Source of the DNA: Burkholderiales bacterium
GTDB lineage: Bacteria > Pseudomonadota > Gammaproteobacteria > Burkholderiales > Burkholderiaceae_C
NCBI GenBank assembly: GCA_026400105.1
Contig: JAPLPQ010000082.1
Span: forward strand, 1-64,000
Direction of reading: 5' to 3'
DNA length: 64,000 nt
Below, one piece after another: positions 52,294 through 60,731 of the stretch. The notes beneath the pieces were generated by a model. The model saw nothing but the letters and a program-made list of their open reading frames with translations. It ran no database searches and was not told where the DNA came from. How positions within the stretch are numbered: position 1 is the stretch's first letter; each line of letters begins with the position of its first letter. Made by a program: the position numbers and the translations under genes.

Positions 52294-53475
52294 ATGACCG
52301 TCTCCCATTCCATCGAGCGCATCGAGGCGCGCATCCTCGACATCCCCACCATCCGGCCGCACAAGCTGTCGTTCGGCGCCATCAGCCGCCAGAGCCCGGT
52401 GATCGTCCAGCTCTGGCTGAGCAACGGCGCGACTGGCTTCGGCGAGGCCGCCACCATCGGCGGTCCGTCCTGGAACGAGGAGTCGCCCGAGTCGATCAAG
52501 CACGCGATCGACGGCTACCTAGCACCGGCGCTGATCGGCCAGGACGGTGGCGCCTTCGGTAGCGCGCTGGCGCGCATGGACGCCTTCTGCAAGGGCAACT
52601 ACTTCGCCAAGAGCGCGGTCGAGATCGCGCTGATCGATGCCTACTCGCGCACGCTCGGCCTGCCGGCCTACCAGCTGCTCGGCGGCAAGCGCATCAAGAG
52701 CCTGCCCCTGGCCTGGACCCTGGCCAGCGGTGACGTCAACAAGGACCTCGAGGAAGCCCAGCTGCGGCTGGAGCAGAAGCGCCACCGCATCTTCAAGATG
52801 AAGATCGGCGCCCGCACCCCCGAGCAGGACGTGGCCCATGTGTCGCAGATCGCGCGCGGCCTGCAGGGCAAGGCCACGCTGACGGTCGACGTCAACCAGG
52901 CCTGGGACGGCAGCACCGCGCGCCGCTTCCTGCCGCAGATGATCGATGCCGGCGTCACGCTGATCGAGCAGCCGGTGGCCAAGTGGAACGTCGAGGCACT
53001 CAAGACCCTGAGCGCCGCCCTGGGCGACCGCGCCAGCATCATGGCCGACGAGACCGTCTGCAGCCCGCAGGACGCGATGATGCTCGCGCGCGCCCAGGCC
53101 AGCCAGGTGTTCTCGCTCAAGGTCGCCAAGCATGGCGGCCTGCTGCGCACCAAGGAAGTCGCGGCCGTGGCCGAGGCGGCCGATATCGCCTGGTACGGCG
53201 GCACCATGCTCGAGACCTCGATCGGCAGCGCCGCCTCGGCCCAGGTATTCTCGACCCTGGGCAACAAGCACCACGGCTGCGAGCTGTTCGGCCCCCAGCT
53301 GCTGGTCGACGACATCGTGACCGAGCTGATGCCGATCGTCGACTTCGAGCTGCAGCTGCCCGACGGCCCCGGCATCGGCGTCGAGATCGACCCGGTCAAG
53401 CTCGAGCGCTTCGACCGCGCGCGCGCCGGCCTGACCGCCACCCACATCGACCTCGGCCACAAGCAAGTCGCCTGA
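52294..53475 (+). CDS. catB: Muconate cycloisomerase
   Basis: A 393-aa enolase-superfamily enzyme. The capping domain is followed by the catalytic lysines Lys168 and Lys170 in 'FKMKIGA'. The metal ligands are Asp in 'TVDVNQAWD', Glu in 'LIEQPV' and Asp in 'IMADETV', and the second-side lysine is in 'SLKVAKHGGL'. It converts cis,cis-muconate to muconolactone with Mn2+ or Mg2+. It is the first gene of a catB-catC-Bug unit. Length is slightly above the usual 370-375 residues. Confidence 0.96.
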   Translation: MTVSHSIERIEARILDIPTIRPHKLSFGAISRQSPVIVQLWLSNGATGFGEAATIGGPSWNEESPESIKHAIDGYLAPALIGQDGGAFGSALARMDAFCKGNYFAKSAVEIALIDAYSRTLGLPAYQLLGGKRIKSLPLAWTLASGDVNKDLEEAQLRLEQKRHRIFKMKIGARTPEQDVAHVSQIARGLQGKATLTVDVNQAWDGSTARRFLPQMIDAGVTLIEQPVAKWNVEALKTLSAALGDRASIMADETVCSPQDAMMLARAQASQVFSLKVAKHGGLLRTKEVAAVAEAADIAWYGGTMLETSIGSAASAQVFSTLGNKHHGCELFGPQLLVDDIVTELMPIVDFELQLPDGPGIGVEIDPVKLERFDRARAGLTATHIDLGHKQVA

Positions 53476-53504
53476 GTCCCCCGTTTCAAACAAGGAAAAA
53501 AATC

Positions 53505-53783
53505 ATGCTGTTTCTGGTTCGCATGGATGTCAACATCCCCCACGACCTGCCGGTCGAACAGGCCAACGAGATCAAGGCACGCGAAAAGGCCTATTCCCAG
53601 CAGCTGCAGCAAGACGGCCGCTGGAAGAACCTGTGGCGCGTGGTCGGCGAATACGCCAACTACAGCCTGTTCGATGTCGAGAGCAACGACGAACTGCACA
53701 CCCTGCTGTCGCAGCTGCCGCTGTTCCCGTTCATGAAGCTCCACGTCACGCCGCTGGCCCAGCATCCCTCGGCCATCGCCTGA
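53505..53783 (+). CDS. catC: Muconolactone delta-isomerase
   Basis: From MLFLVRMDVNIPHDLP (ATG 53505, AAGGA upstream) the protein has 92 aa and covers the full CatC family, including 'KAREKAYSQQLQQDGRWKNLWRVVGEYANYSLFDVESNDELHTLLSQLPLFPFM'. It forms decamers and shifts the double bond of muconolactone to give 3-oxoadipate enol-lactone. It lies 29 bp after catB. The ORF's 52983 start is a frame artefact within catB. Confidence 0.97.
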   Translation: MLFLVRMDVNIPHDLPVEQANEIKAREKAYSQQLQQDGRWKNLWRVVGEYANYSLFDVESNDELHTLLSQLPLFPFMKLHVTPLAQHPSAIA

Positions 53784-53809
53784 CAAGCCGCCCGCACAAG
53801 GATCGACAG

Positions 53810-54784
53810 ATGAAAACCACCGGGCTCCTGCTGGCCCTCGGACTGGGCTGGAGCGGTGCCGTCATGGCGCAGGCTCCGGCCACCGACTGGCCGACCAAGC
53901 CGATCCGCTGGGTCGTGCCGTTTCCGCCCGGCGGCGCGATGGACGCGATCGCGCGCGCGCTCGGCGAGAAGGCCGGCAAGAGCGTGGGCCAGTCGTTCGT
54001 GATCGAGAACAAGCCCGGTGCCGGCGGCAACATCGGCGCCGACTTCGTGGCCAAGGCACCGGCGGACGGCCACACGATCATGATCACCTCGATCGGCATG
54101 GCGACCAACAAGCCGCTGTACGGCAAGCTGTCCTATGACCCGATCAAGGACTTCGCCCCGGTCAGCCTGCTGGCCGTGGTGCCGAACGTGCTGGTGACCA
54201 ACAACACCCAGCCCAAGGTCAGGACCGTGGCCGACCTGGTGGCCAGCGCGCGCCAGGCACCGGGCCAGCTGACCTATGCCTCGGCCGGCAACGGCACCTC
54301 GATCCACCTGGCCGGCGAGCTGTTCGCCTCGCTGACCAAGACCGACCTGGTGCATGTGCCGTACAAGGGCAGCAGTCCCGCCGTGTCGGACCTGCTGGGC
54401 GGACAGGTCAACTACATGTTCGACAGCGTGACCTCGGCACGCCCGCACCTGCAGTCGGGCAAGCTGCGCGCGCTGGGCGTCACCACCGCCAAGCGCTCAA
54501 GCGCCCTGCCCGACGTGCCGACGCTGGCCGAGGCCGGCGTGACGGGCTACGAGCTGTCGCCCTGGTTTGCCGTCTTTGCCCCCGCCGGCACGCCCAAGGC
54601 CACGATCAGCAAGCTGCAGGCGGCACTGATCGATGCCATGAAGCAGCCCGACGTGGTCAAGCGTTTCGAGGCCATCGGTGCCGAGGCCATCGGCTCGACG
54701 CCCGATGAACTGGCTGTGCACCTGCAGCGCGAATCCGCGCGCTGGAGCAAGCTGATTGCCGAACGCGGCATCAAGCTGGACTGA
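53810..54784 (+). CDS. Bug/TctC-type solute-binding protein
   Basis: From MKTTGLLLALGLGWSGAVMAQ (ATG 53810) the protein has 324 aa with a Sec signal peptide. Bug-family signatures are 'WPTKPIRWVVPFPPGGAMDAIARALGEK', 'VIENKPGAGGNIGADFVAKAPADGHTIMI' and 'HVPYKGSSPAVSDLLGGQVNYMFD'. It binds an organic acid in the periplasm. No TctA/TctB membrane genes are nearby. It follows catC by 26 bp, so it is probably induced with catB and may bind a pathway-related carboxylate. Confidence 0.93.
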   Translation: MKTTGLLLALGLGWSGAVMAQAPATDWPTKPIRWVVPFPPGGAMDAIARALGEKAGKSVGQSFVIENKPGAGGNIGADFVAKAPADGHTIMITSIGMATNKPLYGKLSYDPIKDFAPVSLLAVVPNVLVTNNTQPKVRTVADLVASARQAPGQLTYASAGNGTSIHLAGELFASLTKTDLVHVPYKGSSPAVSDLLGGQVNYMFDSVTSARPHLQSGKLRALGVTTAKRSSALPDVPTLAEAGVTGYELSPWFAVFAPAGTPKATISKLQAALIDAMKQPDVVKRFEAIGAEAIGSTPDELAVHLQRESARWSKLIAERGIKLD

Positions 54785-54820
54785 AGCGCTCGCGCCACAG
54801 CGACGACCCGCACCAGATCA

Positions 54821-54860
54821 CGCCGGCCCCGGAGCTTTCCCGGGCCGGCGTGTTGCATTT
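54821..54860 (+). terminator. Terminator after the catBC-Bug unit
   Basis: CGCCGGCCC and GGGCCGGCG form a 9-bp stem with a 12-nt loop, followed by TGTTGCATTTT. The T-tract is interrupted, so efficiency is uncertain. Further on (54981-54990) there is a 10-bp palindrome GGGTTAACCC of unknown role. Confidence 0.65.
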
Positions 54861-55027
54861 TCGGGCTGCTGGACCGCCGCTGGCTGGCCGCCAGGCGACA
54901 GACCAGACCCGCGCAGCATCATGCTCTATAGGTCTGACAAAAAACCCTGCGGCAGCAATAGATCCCTCCGTTACCCATAAGGGTTAACCCTAATCTCATC
55001 GATCTGGCGGCAAAGAATAACCGTTTC

Positions 55028-55042
55028 ATGCCTTTTGGGTAT
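55028..55042. promoter_or_regulatory. Near-consensus BenM/CatM site upstream of catA
   Basis: ATGCCTTTTGGGTAT differs from ATAC-N7-GTAT at one base. It aligns with the benA site at exactly the same distance (8 nt) from the shared promoter block. Confidence 0.65.
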
Positions 55043-55050
55043 GGATCAAG

Positions 55051-55092
55051 TCTGAAACAGTCTTTGATTTCGGCCCGCCGCTGACCCAGAAT
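55051..55092 (+). promoter_or_regulatory. catA promoter
   Basis: TCTGAAACAGTCTTTGATTT matches the benA block in 19 of 20 positions. TTGATT (55064-55069), a 17-nt spacer and CAGAAT (55087-55092) are the probable -35 and -10. The leader would be about 85 nt. Confidence 0.65.
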
Positions 55093-55182
55093 TAGCTCCG
55101 CAGACCAATCAGCCAAGGCAAACGCCAAAGCGATTGCCTCAAGCCCATCGTTTTGCGACGCCTACACACTCAGGAGATAACC

Positions 55183-56115
55183 GTGACCAAAAACGAATTC
55201 ACCAAAGAGAGCCTGCTCGAGCTCGTCAACACCGTCAAGATCGCCGAAGGCGACGAGCGCGTGCGCGCCATCGTCGGCCGCATCACCGCTGACCTGTTCA
55301 AGACCATCGACGAGTTCAAGGTCACGCCCGACGAGTTCTGGGCTGCCTGCGACTGGATCAGCCGCCTGGGCGCGCTGGGCCAGATCGGCCTGATCACCGC
55401 CGGCCTGGGCTTCGACCGCCTGCTCGACATCATGATGGACGAAGCCGACGAAGCCGCTGGCATCGCCGCCGGCACCCCGCGCGCCATCGAAGGCCCGCTG
55501 TTCGTTCCGGGCGCTCCGCAGTCCAACTACGAAGCCCAGCTCGACGATGACAGCACCCTGCGCGGCAAGGGCAAGGTCATGGTCGTCGAAGGCACCGTGT
55601 TCGACTTCGAAGGCAAGCCGGTCGCGAACGCCGTGATCGACGCCTGGCATTGCAACGAACTGGGTGGCTACTCGCATTTCTTCCCGGGCATGAAGGAGCA
55701 CGAGCTGCGCCGCCAGATCGTCGCCAACGAGCAGGGCCAGTACCGCTTCCGCACCACCATCGCTCCGGGCTACGACATCCCGCCGACCGGTCCGGTCCGC
55801 GAGCTGTTCACCGCCCTGGGTCGCCACGGCAATCGTCCGGCTCACATCCACTTCCACGTCGTCAAGCCGGGCAACCGCACCCTGACCACCCAGGTCAACA
55901 TCCCGGGTGACACCTTCATCGACGACGATTTCGCCTTCGCCACCCGCGACGGCCTGATCCTGAACATCGAGCACGACGTCAACCCCGCTGGCTACGAGTC
56001 GCTCGGCATCACCGCTCCTTGCGAGCGCGCCCGCTTCGACTTCAAGATGCAGCAGGCCGTCACCGAAGCCGACACCGACCCGCGCACCCGCGTCGCCAAG
56101 GCCCTGAACCAGTAA
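55183..56115 (+). CDS. catA: Catechol 1,2-dioxygenase
   Basis: A 310-aa intradiol dioxygenase starting at a GTG with ribosome site AGGAGA. The N-terminal helical dimer and linker domain (1-100) precedes the catalytic domain, whose Fe(III) ligands are Tyr163 ('LGGYSHF'), Tyr197 ('APGYDIP'), His221 and His223 ('RPAHIHFHV'). It opens catechol to cis,cis-muconate. Length and lack of chlorocatechol-type shortening favour an ordinary catechol enzyme. It has its own BenM-type promoter and terminator and thus forms a single-gene unit. Confidence 0.96.
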   Translation: MTKNEFTKESLLELVNTVKIAEGDERVRAIVGRITADLFKTIDEFKVTPDEFWAACDWISRLGALGQIGLITAGLGFDRLLDIMMDEADEAAGIAAGTPRAIEGPLFVPGAPQSNYEAQLDDDSTLRGKGKVMVVEGTVFDFEGKPVANAVIDAWHCNELGGYSHFFPGMKEHELRRQIVANEQGQYRFRTTIAPGYDIPPTGPVRELFTALGRHGNRPAHIHFHVVKPGNRTLTTQVNIPGDTFIDDDFAFATRDGLILNIEHDVNPAGYESLGITAPCERARFDFKMQQAVTEADTDPRTRVAKALNQ

Positions 56116-56158
56116 TCGAAGTACCCGGAACCAGTTCCGGGTTCGATGCAGCTCATGC

Positions 56159-56200
56159 ACGCCGGCTCCGGTTCACCCCGGACCGGCGTTTTTTGTTTTT
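56159..56200 (+). terminator. Terminator after catA
   Basis: ACGCCGG..TCCGG and CCGGA.CCGGCGT form a long stem with a 5-7-nt loop and TTTTTTGTTTTT. A smaller hairpin (ACCCGGAA/TTCCGGGT) lies just before, at 56122-56143. Confidence 0.85.
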
Positions 56201-56211
56201 CGGAATCTCCC

Positions 56212-57186
56212 ATGAAATCCATTCTGAAATTTTCTCTGATTGCACTGGCCGCAGCCACAGTCTCGGTGGTGCACGCACAGGCATTCCCGAGCAAACCGGT
56301 GACGATCGTCGTGCCTTACGCTGCCGGCGGCCCGGTCGACAACCTGGCCCGCGCCCTGGGCAACCGCCTGAACAAGGTCTGGGGCCAGCCGGTGCTCATC
56401 GTCAACAAGACGGGGGCCAACGAGATCATTGGTGCCGAGTTCGTCGCCAAGAGCCTCGCCGATGGCTACACGCTATTCGCCGCGACCGAGGCCGCTTTGA
56501 CGATGAATCCGCACCTGTATCGGAAGCTGCCCTACGACGCGCAGAAGGACTTCACACCGATCTCCCGTCTGATCAGCGTGCCAATGGTTTTCTTCGTTCC
56601 GCAGAACTCCAAGGCAAACACTCTCAAAGAGTTCATCCAACTCGCGCGCGCCAGCAAGGACAAACCGATGACATACGGATCTTCGGGTGCGGGCGGCATC
56701 GTTCACCTACCGCTGGCGATGTTCGCGAAACAGGAAGGGCTCGAGATGGTGCATGTGCCCTACAAGGGCGCCGCACCGCTGATTCCAGATGCGATCACGG
56801 GCCAGATCGATTCGGCGGTGCTCGGCGTCTCGGTGATCGAGCAACATGTGAAAGCCGGCAAGCTCAAGGCACTGGCAATCTCGGCCGACTCGCGTAGCGT
56901 CGCATTACCCGACGTACCGACCTTCAAGGAAGCCGGCATTAAGGACATCGATGCGGTGTTCAACATCGGGCTCGTTGCACCTGCGGGAACACCCGCAACG
57001 ATCGTTGACAAGATAGCTGCTGACGTGCGGCACGAACTGCTGAGTCCCGACTTCCGCAAGTCGAATATCGATGCCTATTCCTACGTCGCAGTCGGCTCGA
57101 CGCCAGTCGAGTACCGGAATTTCCTGGCGCGGGACTACAAGGTACAGGCCGAACGCGTCAAGACCTCGGGCGCGACGCTCGACTGA
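56212..57186 (+). CDS. Bug/TctC-type solute-binding protein (second copy)
   Basis: From MKSILKFSLIALAAATVSVVHAQ (ATG 56212) the protein has 324 aa with a signal peptide. It has the same family motifs as the protein at 53.8 kb ('FPSKPVTIVVPYAAGGPVDNLARALGNRL', 'ADGYTLFAATEAALTMNPHLYRKLPYD', 'MVHVPYKGAAPLIPDAITGQIDSAVLG') but is a distant paralogue. It starts 12 bp after the catA terminator. No transporter membrane genes are present. The ligand is unknown. Confidence 0.93.
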   Translation: MKSILKFSLIALAAATVSVVHAQAFPSKPVTIVVPYAAGGPVDNLARALGNRLNKVWGQPVLIVNKTGANEIIGAEFVAKSLADGYTLFAATEAALTMNPHLYRKLPYDAQKDFTPISRLISVPMVFFVPQNSKANTLKEFIQLARASKDKPMTYGSSGAGGIVHLPLAMFAKQEGLEMVHVPYKGAAPLIPDAITGQIDSAVLGVSVIEQHVKAGKLKALAISADSRSVALPDVPTFKEAGIKDIDAVFNIGLVAPAGTPATIVDKIAADVRHELLSPDFRKSNIDAYSYVAVGSTPVEYRNFLARDYKVQAERVKTSGATLD

Positions 57187-57193
57187 AACCGCT

Positions 57194-58000
57194 TCAGCGC
57201 GCGCCGCTGGCGCGCAACAGCTGGGTGATGGTCTGCGCCGCCTCGCGCAGCGCCGGCAGCATCGCGCGCAGCATCTGCTCGGGATCGGTGCGGTTGGCCT
57301 GGCCCGAGATATTGAGCGCCGCGACCACCTCGCCACCCTTGCCGTAGACCGGCGCCGCCATCGAGAGCAGCCCCTCCTCGAGCTCCTGGTTCACCAGACA
57401 CCAGCCCTGCTCGCGCGCGCGCCGGATCTCGCGCATCAGCTCGTCGAGCCCGGTCAGCGTGTGGCGGGTACGGGCCTTGAGCTCGCTGGCGCGCAGCCGG
57501 GTCTCGATCTCGGCGTCGGGCAGGCCGGCCAGCAGCAGCCGCCCCATCGAGGTGCAGTAGGCCGGCAGGCGCGAGCCCACGCCCAGGTTCAGCGACAGGA
57601 TCTTGTGCGTGTGGACCCGGATCACGTAGACGATCTCCTGCGCGTCGAGCACCGCGGCCGAACAGGATTCGCCGGTGCGGGTCGCCAGGGCCTCCATGAC
57701 CGGCTCGGCCAGGTTCCAGATCGGCATCGACGACAGGTAGGCAAAGCCCAGGTCCAGGATGCGCGGCGTGAGCCGGAACAGCTTGCCGTCGCTCTGCACA
57801 TAGCCCAGGGTCTGCAGCGTCAGCAGGATGCGGCGCGCACCGGCGCGGGTCAGTCCGCTGCGCGCGGCGACCTCGCTGAGCGTCTGCTCGGGCGCCGCCG
57901 CGCTGAAGGAGCGGATCACCTCCAGCCCGCGGGCAAAGGACTGGACATAGCTGTCGCCCGGCTGCGGGGCCGCGTCAGATCTTGTTGCGGTATTTGCCAT
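57194..58000 (-). CDS. IclR family regulator (PcaR/PcaU-like)
   Basis: From MANTATRSDAAPQPGDSYVQSFARGLEVIRSF (ATG 58000) the protein has 268 aa; two extra residues would need a TTG. The winged helix 'QTLSEVAARSGLTRAGARRILLTLQTLGYV' is followed by an IclR effector domain ('SCSAAVLDAQEIVYVIRVHTHKILSLNLGVGSRLPAYCTSMGRLLLAGLPD'). This is the PcaR/PcaU/PobR subgroup, which controls 3-oxoadipate genes in response to 3-oxoadipate or protocatechuate. It is divergent from pcaIJF and probably activates them. Confidence 0.92.
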   Translation of the reverse strand: MANTATRSDAAPQPGDSYVQSFARGLEVIRSFSAAAPEQTLSEVAARSGLTRAGARRILLTLQTLGYVQSDGKLFRLTPRILDLGFAYLSSMPIWNLAEPVMEALATRTGESCSAAVLDAQEIVYVIRVHTHKILSLNLGVGSRLPAYCTSMGRLLLAGLPDAEIETRLRASELKARTRHTLTGLDELMREIRRAREQGWCLVNQELEEGLLSMAAPVYGKGGEVVAALNISGQANRTDPEQMLRAMLPALREAAQTITQLLRASGAR

Positions 58001-58021
58001 GATCAAAAAAAAGTTCTAGAA

Positions 58022-58056
58022 TTCATTATACGAACACTTGTTCTTATATAGAACAA
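58022..58056 (+). promoter_or_regulatory. pcaI promoter with IclR-type palindrome
   Basis: TTCATT (58022-58027), a 17-nt spacer and TATATA (58045-58050) form a plausible promoter. TTGTTC-N7-GAACAA (58038-58056) overlaps the -10 box. GTTC-N7-GAAC is the arm arrangement of PcaR/PcaU sites. Further GTTC and GAAC half-sites occur at 58013-58016 and 58032-58035. Confidence 0.65.
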
Positions 58057-58114
58057 ATATCAACAGCACAAGACCCGCGATAGCGGAAACAGCGGACCTA
58101 ACAGGAGCATCCCA

Positions 58115-58828
58115 GTGATCAACAAAATCTCCGCCTCGATCGCCGAGGCCATGTCGGGCATCCAGGACGGCGCCACCGTCCTGGTCGGTGGCTTCGGCAC
58201 CGCCGGCATCCCGAACGAACTGATCGACGGCCTGATCGAACAGGGCGCGCGCGACCTGACCGTGGTCAACAACAACGCCGGCAACGGCGACACCGGACTG
58301 GCCGCGCTGCTCAAGACCGGCCGCGTGCGCAAGATCATCTGCAGCTTCCCGCGCCAGGCCGACTCCTGGGTCTTCGACGAACTGTATCGCGCCGGCAAGA
58401 TCGAGCTCGAACTCGTGCCCCAGGGCAACCTGGCCGAGCGCCTGCGCGCCGCGGGTGCCGGTGTCGGCGCCTTCTTCACCCCGACCGGCTTCGGCACCGA
58501 GCTGGCCAAGCACGCCGACGGCACGCCGAAGGAAACGCGCCACATCAACGGCAAGGACTATGTGCTCGAGTACCCGATCCACGGCGATGTCGCGCTGATC
58601 AAGGCCGAGGCCGGCGACCGCTGGGGCAACCTGATCTACCGCAAGGCCGCACGCAACTTCGGGCCGGTCATGGCCACCGCCGCCAAGCGCACCATCGCGA
58701 CCGTGCACGAGATCGTCGAACTGGGCCAGATCGACCCCGAGCATGTCGTGACCCCGGGCATCTTCGTGTCCCAGATCGTCCAGATCGAGCGCGTGGCCAC
58801 CCAGGCCGGCGGTTTCAAGCAAGCCTGA
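58115..58828 (+). CDS. pcaI: 3-oxoadipate CoA-transferase, subunit A
   Basis: A 237-aa protein starting at a GTG with AGGAG upstream. Family motifs of CoA-transferase alpha subunits are 'ATVLVGGFGTAGIPNELIDGLIEQG', 'NNAGNGDTGLAALLKTG' and 'GAFFTPTGFGTELA'. With PcaJ it moves CoA from succinyl-CoA to 3-oxoadipate. catI is an equivalent name in a catechol-only context. It is the first gene of pcaIJF under the divergent IclR. Confidence 0.95.
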   Translation: MINKISASIAEAMSGIQDGATVLVGGFGTAGIPNELIDGLIEQGARDLTVVNNNAGNGDTGLAALLKTGRVRKIICSFPRQADSWVFDELYRAGKIELELVPQGNLAERLRAAGAGVGAFFTPTGFGTELAKHADGTPKETRHINGKDYVLEYPIHGDVALIKAEAGDRWGNLIYRKAARNFGPVMATAAKRTIATVHEIVELGQIDPEHVVTPGIFVSQIVQIERVATQAGGFKQA

Positions 58829-58845
58829 ATCGAAAGACTAGAACC

Positions 58846-59490
58846 ATGAGCAACTACACCAAGCGCAGCAAGCAGGAACTGGCTCAGCGCGTCGCCCAGG
58901 ACATCTTCGATGGCGCCTATGTCAACCTCGGCATCGGCCAGCCGACCCTGGTCGCCAACTACCTGCCGGCAGGCATGGAAGTGGTGCTGCACAGCGAGAA
59001 CGGCATCCTGGGCATGGGCGCGGCCCCGGCCGCTGGCGCAGAGGACTACGACCTGATCAACGCCGGCAAGCAGCCCGTGACGCTGCTGCCGGGCGGCGCC
59101 TTCTTCCACCATGCCGACAGCTTCGCGATGATGCGCGGCGGCCACCTCGACATCAGCGTGCTGGGGGCGTTCCAGGTCTCGGCCACCGGCGACCTGGCCA
59201 ACTGGAGCACCGGCGAAGCCGGCGCGATCCCGGCCGTCGGCGGCGCGATGGATCTGGCGGTCGGCGCCAAGCAGACCTGGGTCATGATGGACCTGCTGAC
59301 CAAGAAGGGCGAAAGCAAGGTGGTCCATGCCTGCAGCTACCCGCTGACCGGCATCGGCTGCGTCAAGCGCATCTACTCCGACCTGGCCACGCTGGAATGC
59401 ACGCCCGCCGGCCTCAAGCTGATCGACAAGGTCGACGGCCTGGAGCATGCCGAGCTCGAGCGCCTGCTTGGACTGCCGGTCGCCATCTGA
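58846..59490 (+). CDS. pcaJ: 3-oxoadipate CoA-transferase, subunit B
   Basis: A 214-aa beta subunit with the catalytic Glu51 in 'LHSENGILGMG', the nucleophile that carries CoA, and 'NAGKQPVTLLPGGAFFHHADSFAMMRGGHLDISVLGAFQVSATGDLANW'. It starts 17 bp after pcaI. The A and B subunits form the active heteromer. Confidence 0.96.
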   Translation: MSNYTKRSKQELAQRVAQDIFDGAYVNLGIGQPTLVANYLPAGMEVVLHSENGILGMGAAPAAGAEDYDLINAGKQPVTLLPGGAFFHHADSFAMMRGGHLDISVLGAFQVSATGDLANWSTGEAGAIPAVGGAMDLAVGAKQTWVMMDLLTKKGESKVVHACSYPLTGIGCVKRIYSDLATLECTPAGLKLIDKVDGLEHAELERLLGLPVAI

Positions 59491-59518
59491 TACATTATTT
59501 TTATTTAATGGAGACAAA

Positions 59519-60721
59519 ATGAATCAAGCTTACATCTGCGACGCGATTCGCACCCCCTTCGGCCGCTACGGCGGTGCCCTGTCCGGCGTGCGCGCCGACG
59601 ACCTCGGCGCCGTGCCGATCAAGGCGCTGATCGAGCGCAACCCGCAGGTCGACTGGAGCGCCATCGACGACGTGCTCTACGGCTGCGCCAACCAGGCCGG
59701 CGAAGACAACCGCAACGTGGCACGCATGTCGGGCCTGCTGGCCGGCCTGCCGGTCGAAGTGCCCGGCGGCACCATCAACCGCCTGTGCGGTTCCGGCCTC
59801 GACGCGATCGGCTCGGCCGCGCGTGCCATCAAGTCGGGCGAAGCCCACCTGATGATCGCCGGCGGCGTCGAAAGCATGAGCCGCGCCCCGTTCGTGATGC
59901 CGAAGGCCGAATCCGCCTTCAGCCGCTCCAACGCGGTCTATGACACCACCATCGGCTGGCGCTTCGTCAACAAGCTCATGAAGGCCCAGTACGGCGTCGA
60001 CTCGATGCCCGAGACGGCCGAGAACGTCGCGGTCGATTTCAAGATCGAGCGCGAGGCGCAGGACCTGATGGCCTACAACAGCCAGCTGCGCGCCGCCGCC
60101 GCCATTCAAGCCGGCCATCTGGCGCGCGAGATCTGCCCGGTCACCATCCCGCAGAAGAAGGGCGACCCGGTCGTGGTCGACACCGACGAACACCCGCGCG
60201 CCACCACGCTCGAAGCGCTGGCCAAGCTCAAGGGCGTCGTGCGCCCTGACGGCAGCGTGACCGCCGGCAACGCCTCGGGTGTCAACGACGGCGCCTGCGC
60301 CCTGCTGCTGGCCGACGGTGAAACCGCCAAGAAATACGGCCTGACGCCCAAGGCACGCGTGGTCGGCATGGCCACGGCTGGCCTGGCACCGCGCATCATG
60401 GGCTACGGCCCGACCCCGGCGGTGCTGAAGGTGCTGGCGCAGACCGGCCTGACGCTGGAGCAGATGGACGTGATCGAGCTCAACGAAGCCTTCGCGGCCC
60501 AGGGCCTGGCCGTGCTGCGCGGCCTCGGTCTGGCCGATGACGATGCACGCGTCAACGCCTGGGGCGGCGCGATCGCCCTCGGTCACCCGCTGGGTGCCTC
60601 GGGTGCCCGCCTGGCCACCACCGCCATCAACCGCCTGCACCACGTCGGCGGCCAGTACGCGCTGTGCACCATGTGCATCGGCGTCGGTCAGGGCATCGCG
60701 CTGATCATCGAGAAGGTCTGA
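59519..60721 (+). CDS. pcaF: 3-oxoadipyl-CoA thiolase
   Basis: From [29 protein letters not shown] (ATG 59519, GGAGA upstream) the protein has 400 aa. Thiolase active-site residues are Cys90 in '[12 protein letters not shown]', His in '[16 protein letters not shown]' and the second Cys in '[12 protein letters not shown]'. The N-terminal '[15 protein letters not shown]' is typical of PcaF. It cleaves 3-oxoadipyl-CoA to succinyl-CoA and acetyl-CoA and completes the pathway. It follows pcaJ by 28 bp, in a short AT-rich spacer. Confidence 0.96.
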   Translation: MNQAYICDAIRTPFGRYGGALSGVRADDLGAVPIKALIERNPQVDWSAIDDVLYGCANQAGEDNRNVARMSGLLAGLPVEVPGGTINRLCGSGLDAIGSAARAIKSGEAHLMIAGGVESMSRAPFVMPKAESAFSRSNAVYDTTIGWRFVNKLMKAQYGVDSMPETAENVAVDFKIEREAQDLMAYNSQLRAAAAIQAGHLAREICPVTIPQKKGDPVVVDTDEHPRATTLEALAKLKGVVRPDGSVTAGNASGVNDGACALLLADGETAKKYGLTPKARVVGMATAGLAPRIMGYGPTPAVLKVLAQTGLTLEQMDVIELNEAFAAQGLAVLRGLGLADDDARVNAWGGAIALGHPLGASGARLATTAINRLHHVGGQYALCTMCIGVGQGIALIIEKV

Positions 60722-60731
60722 TCCCCCACCC

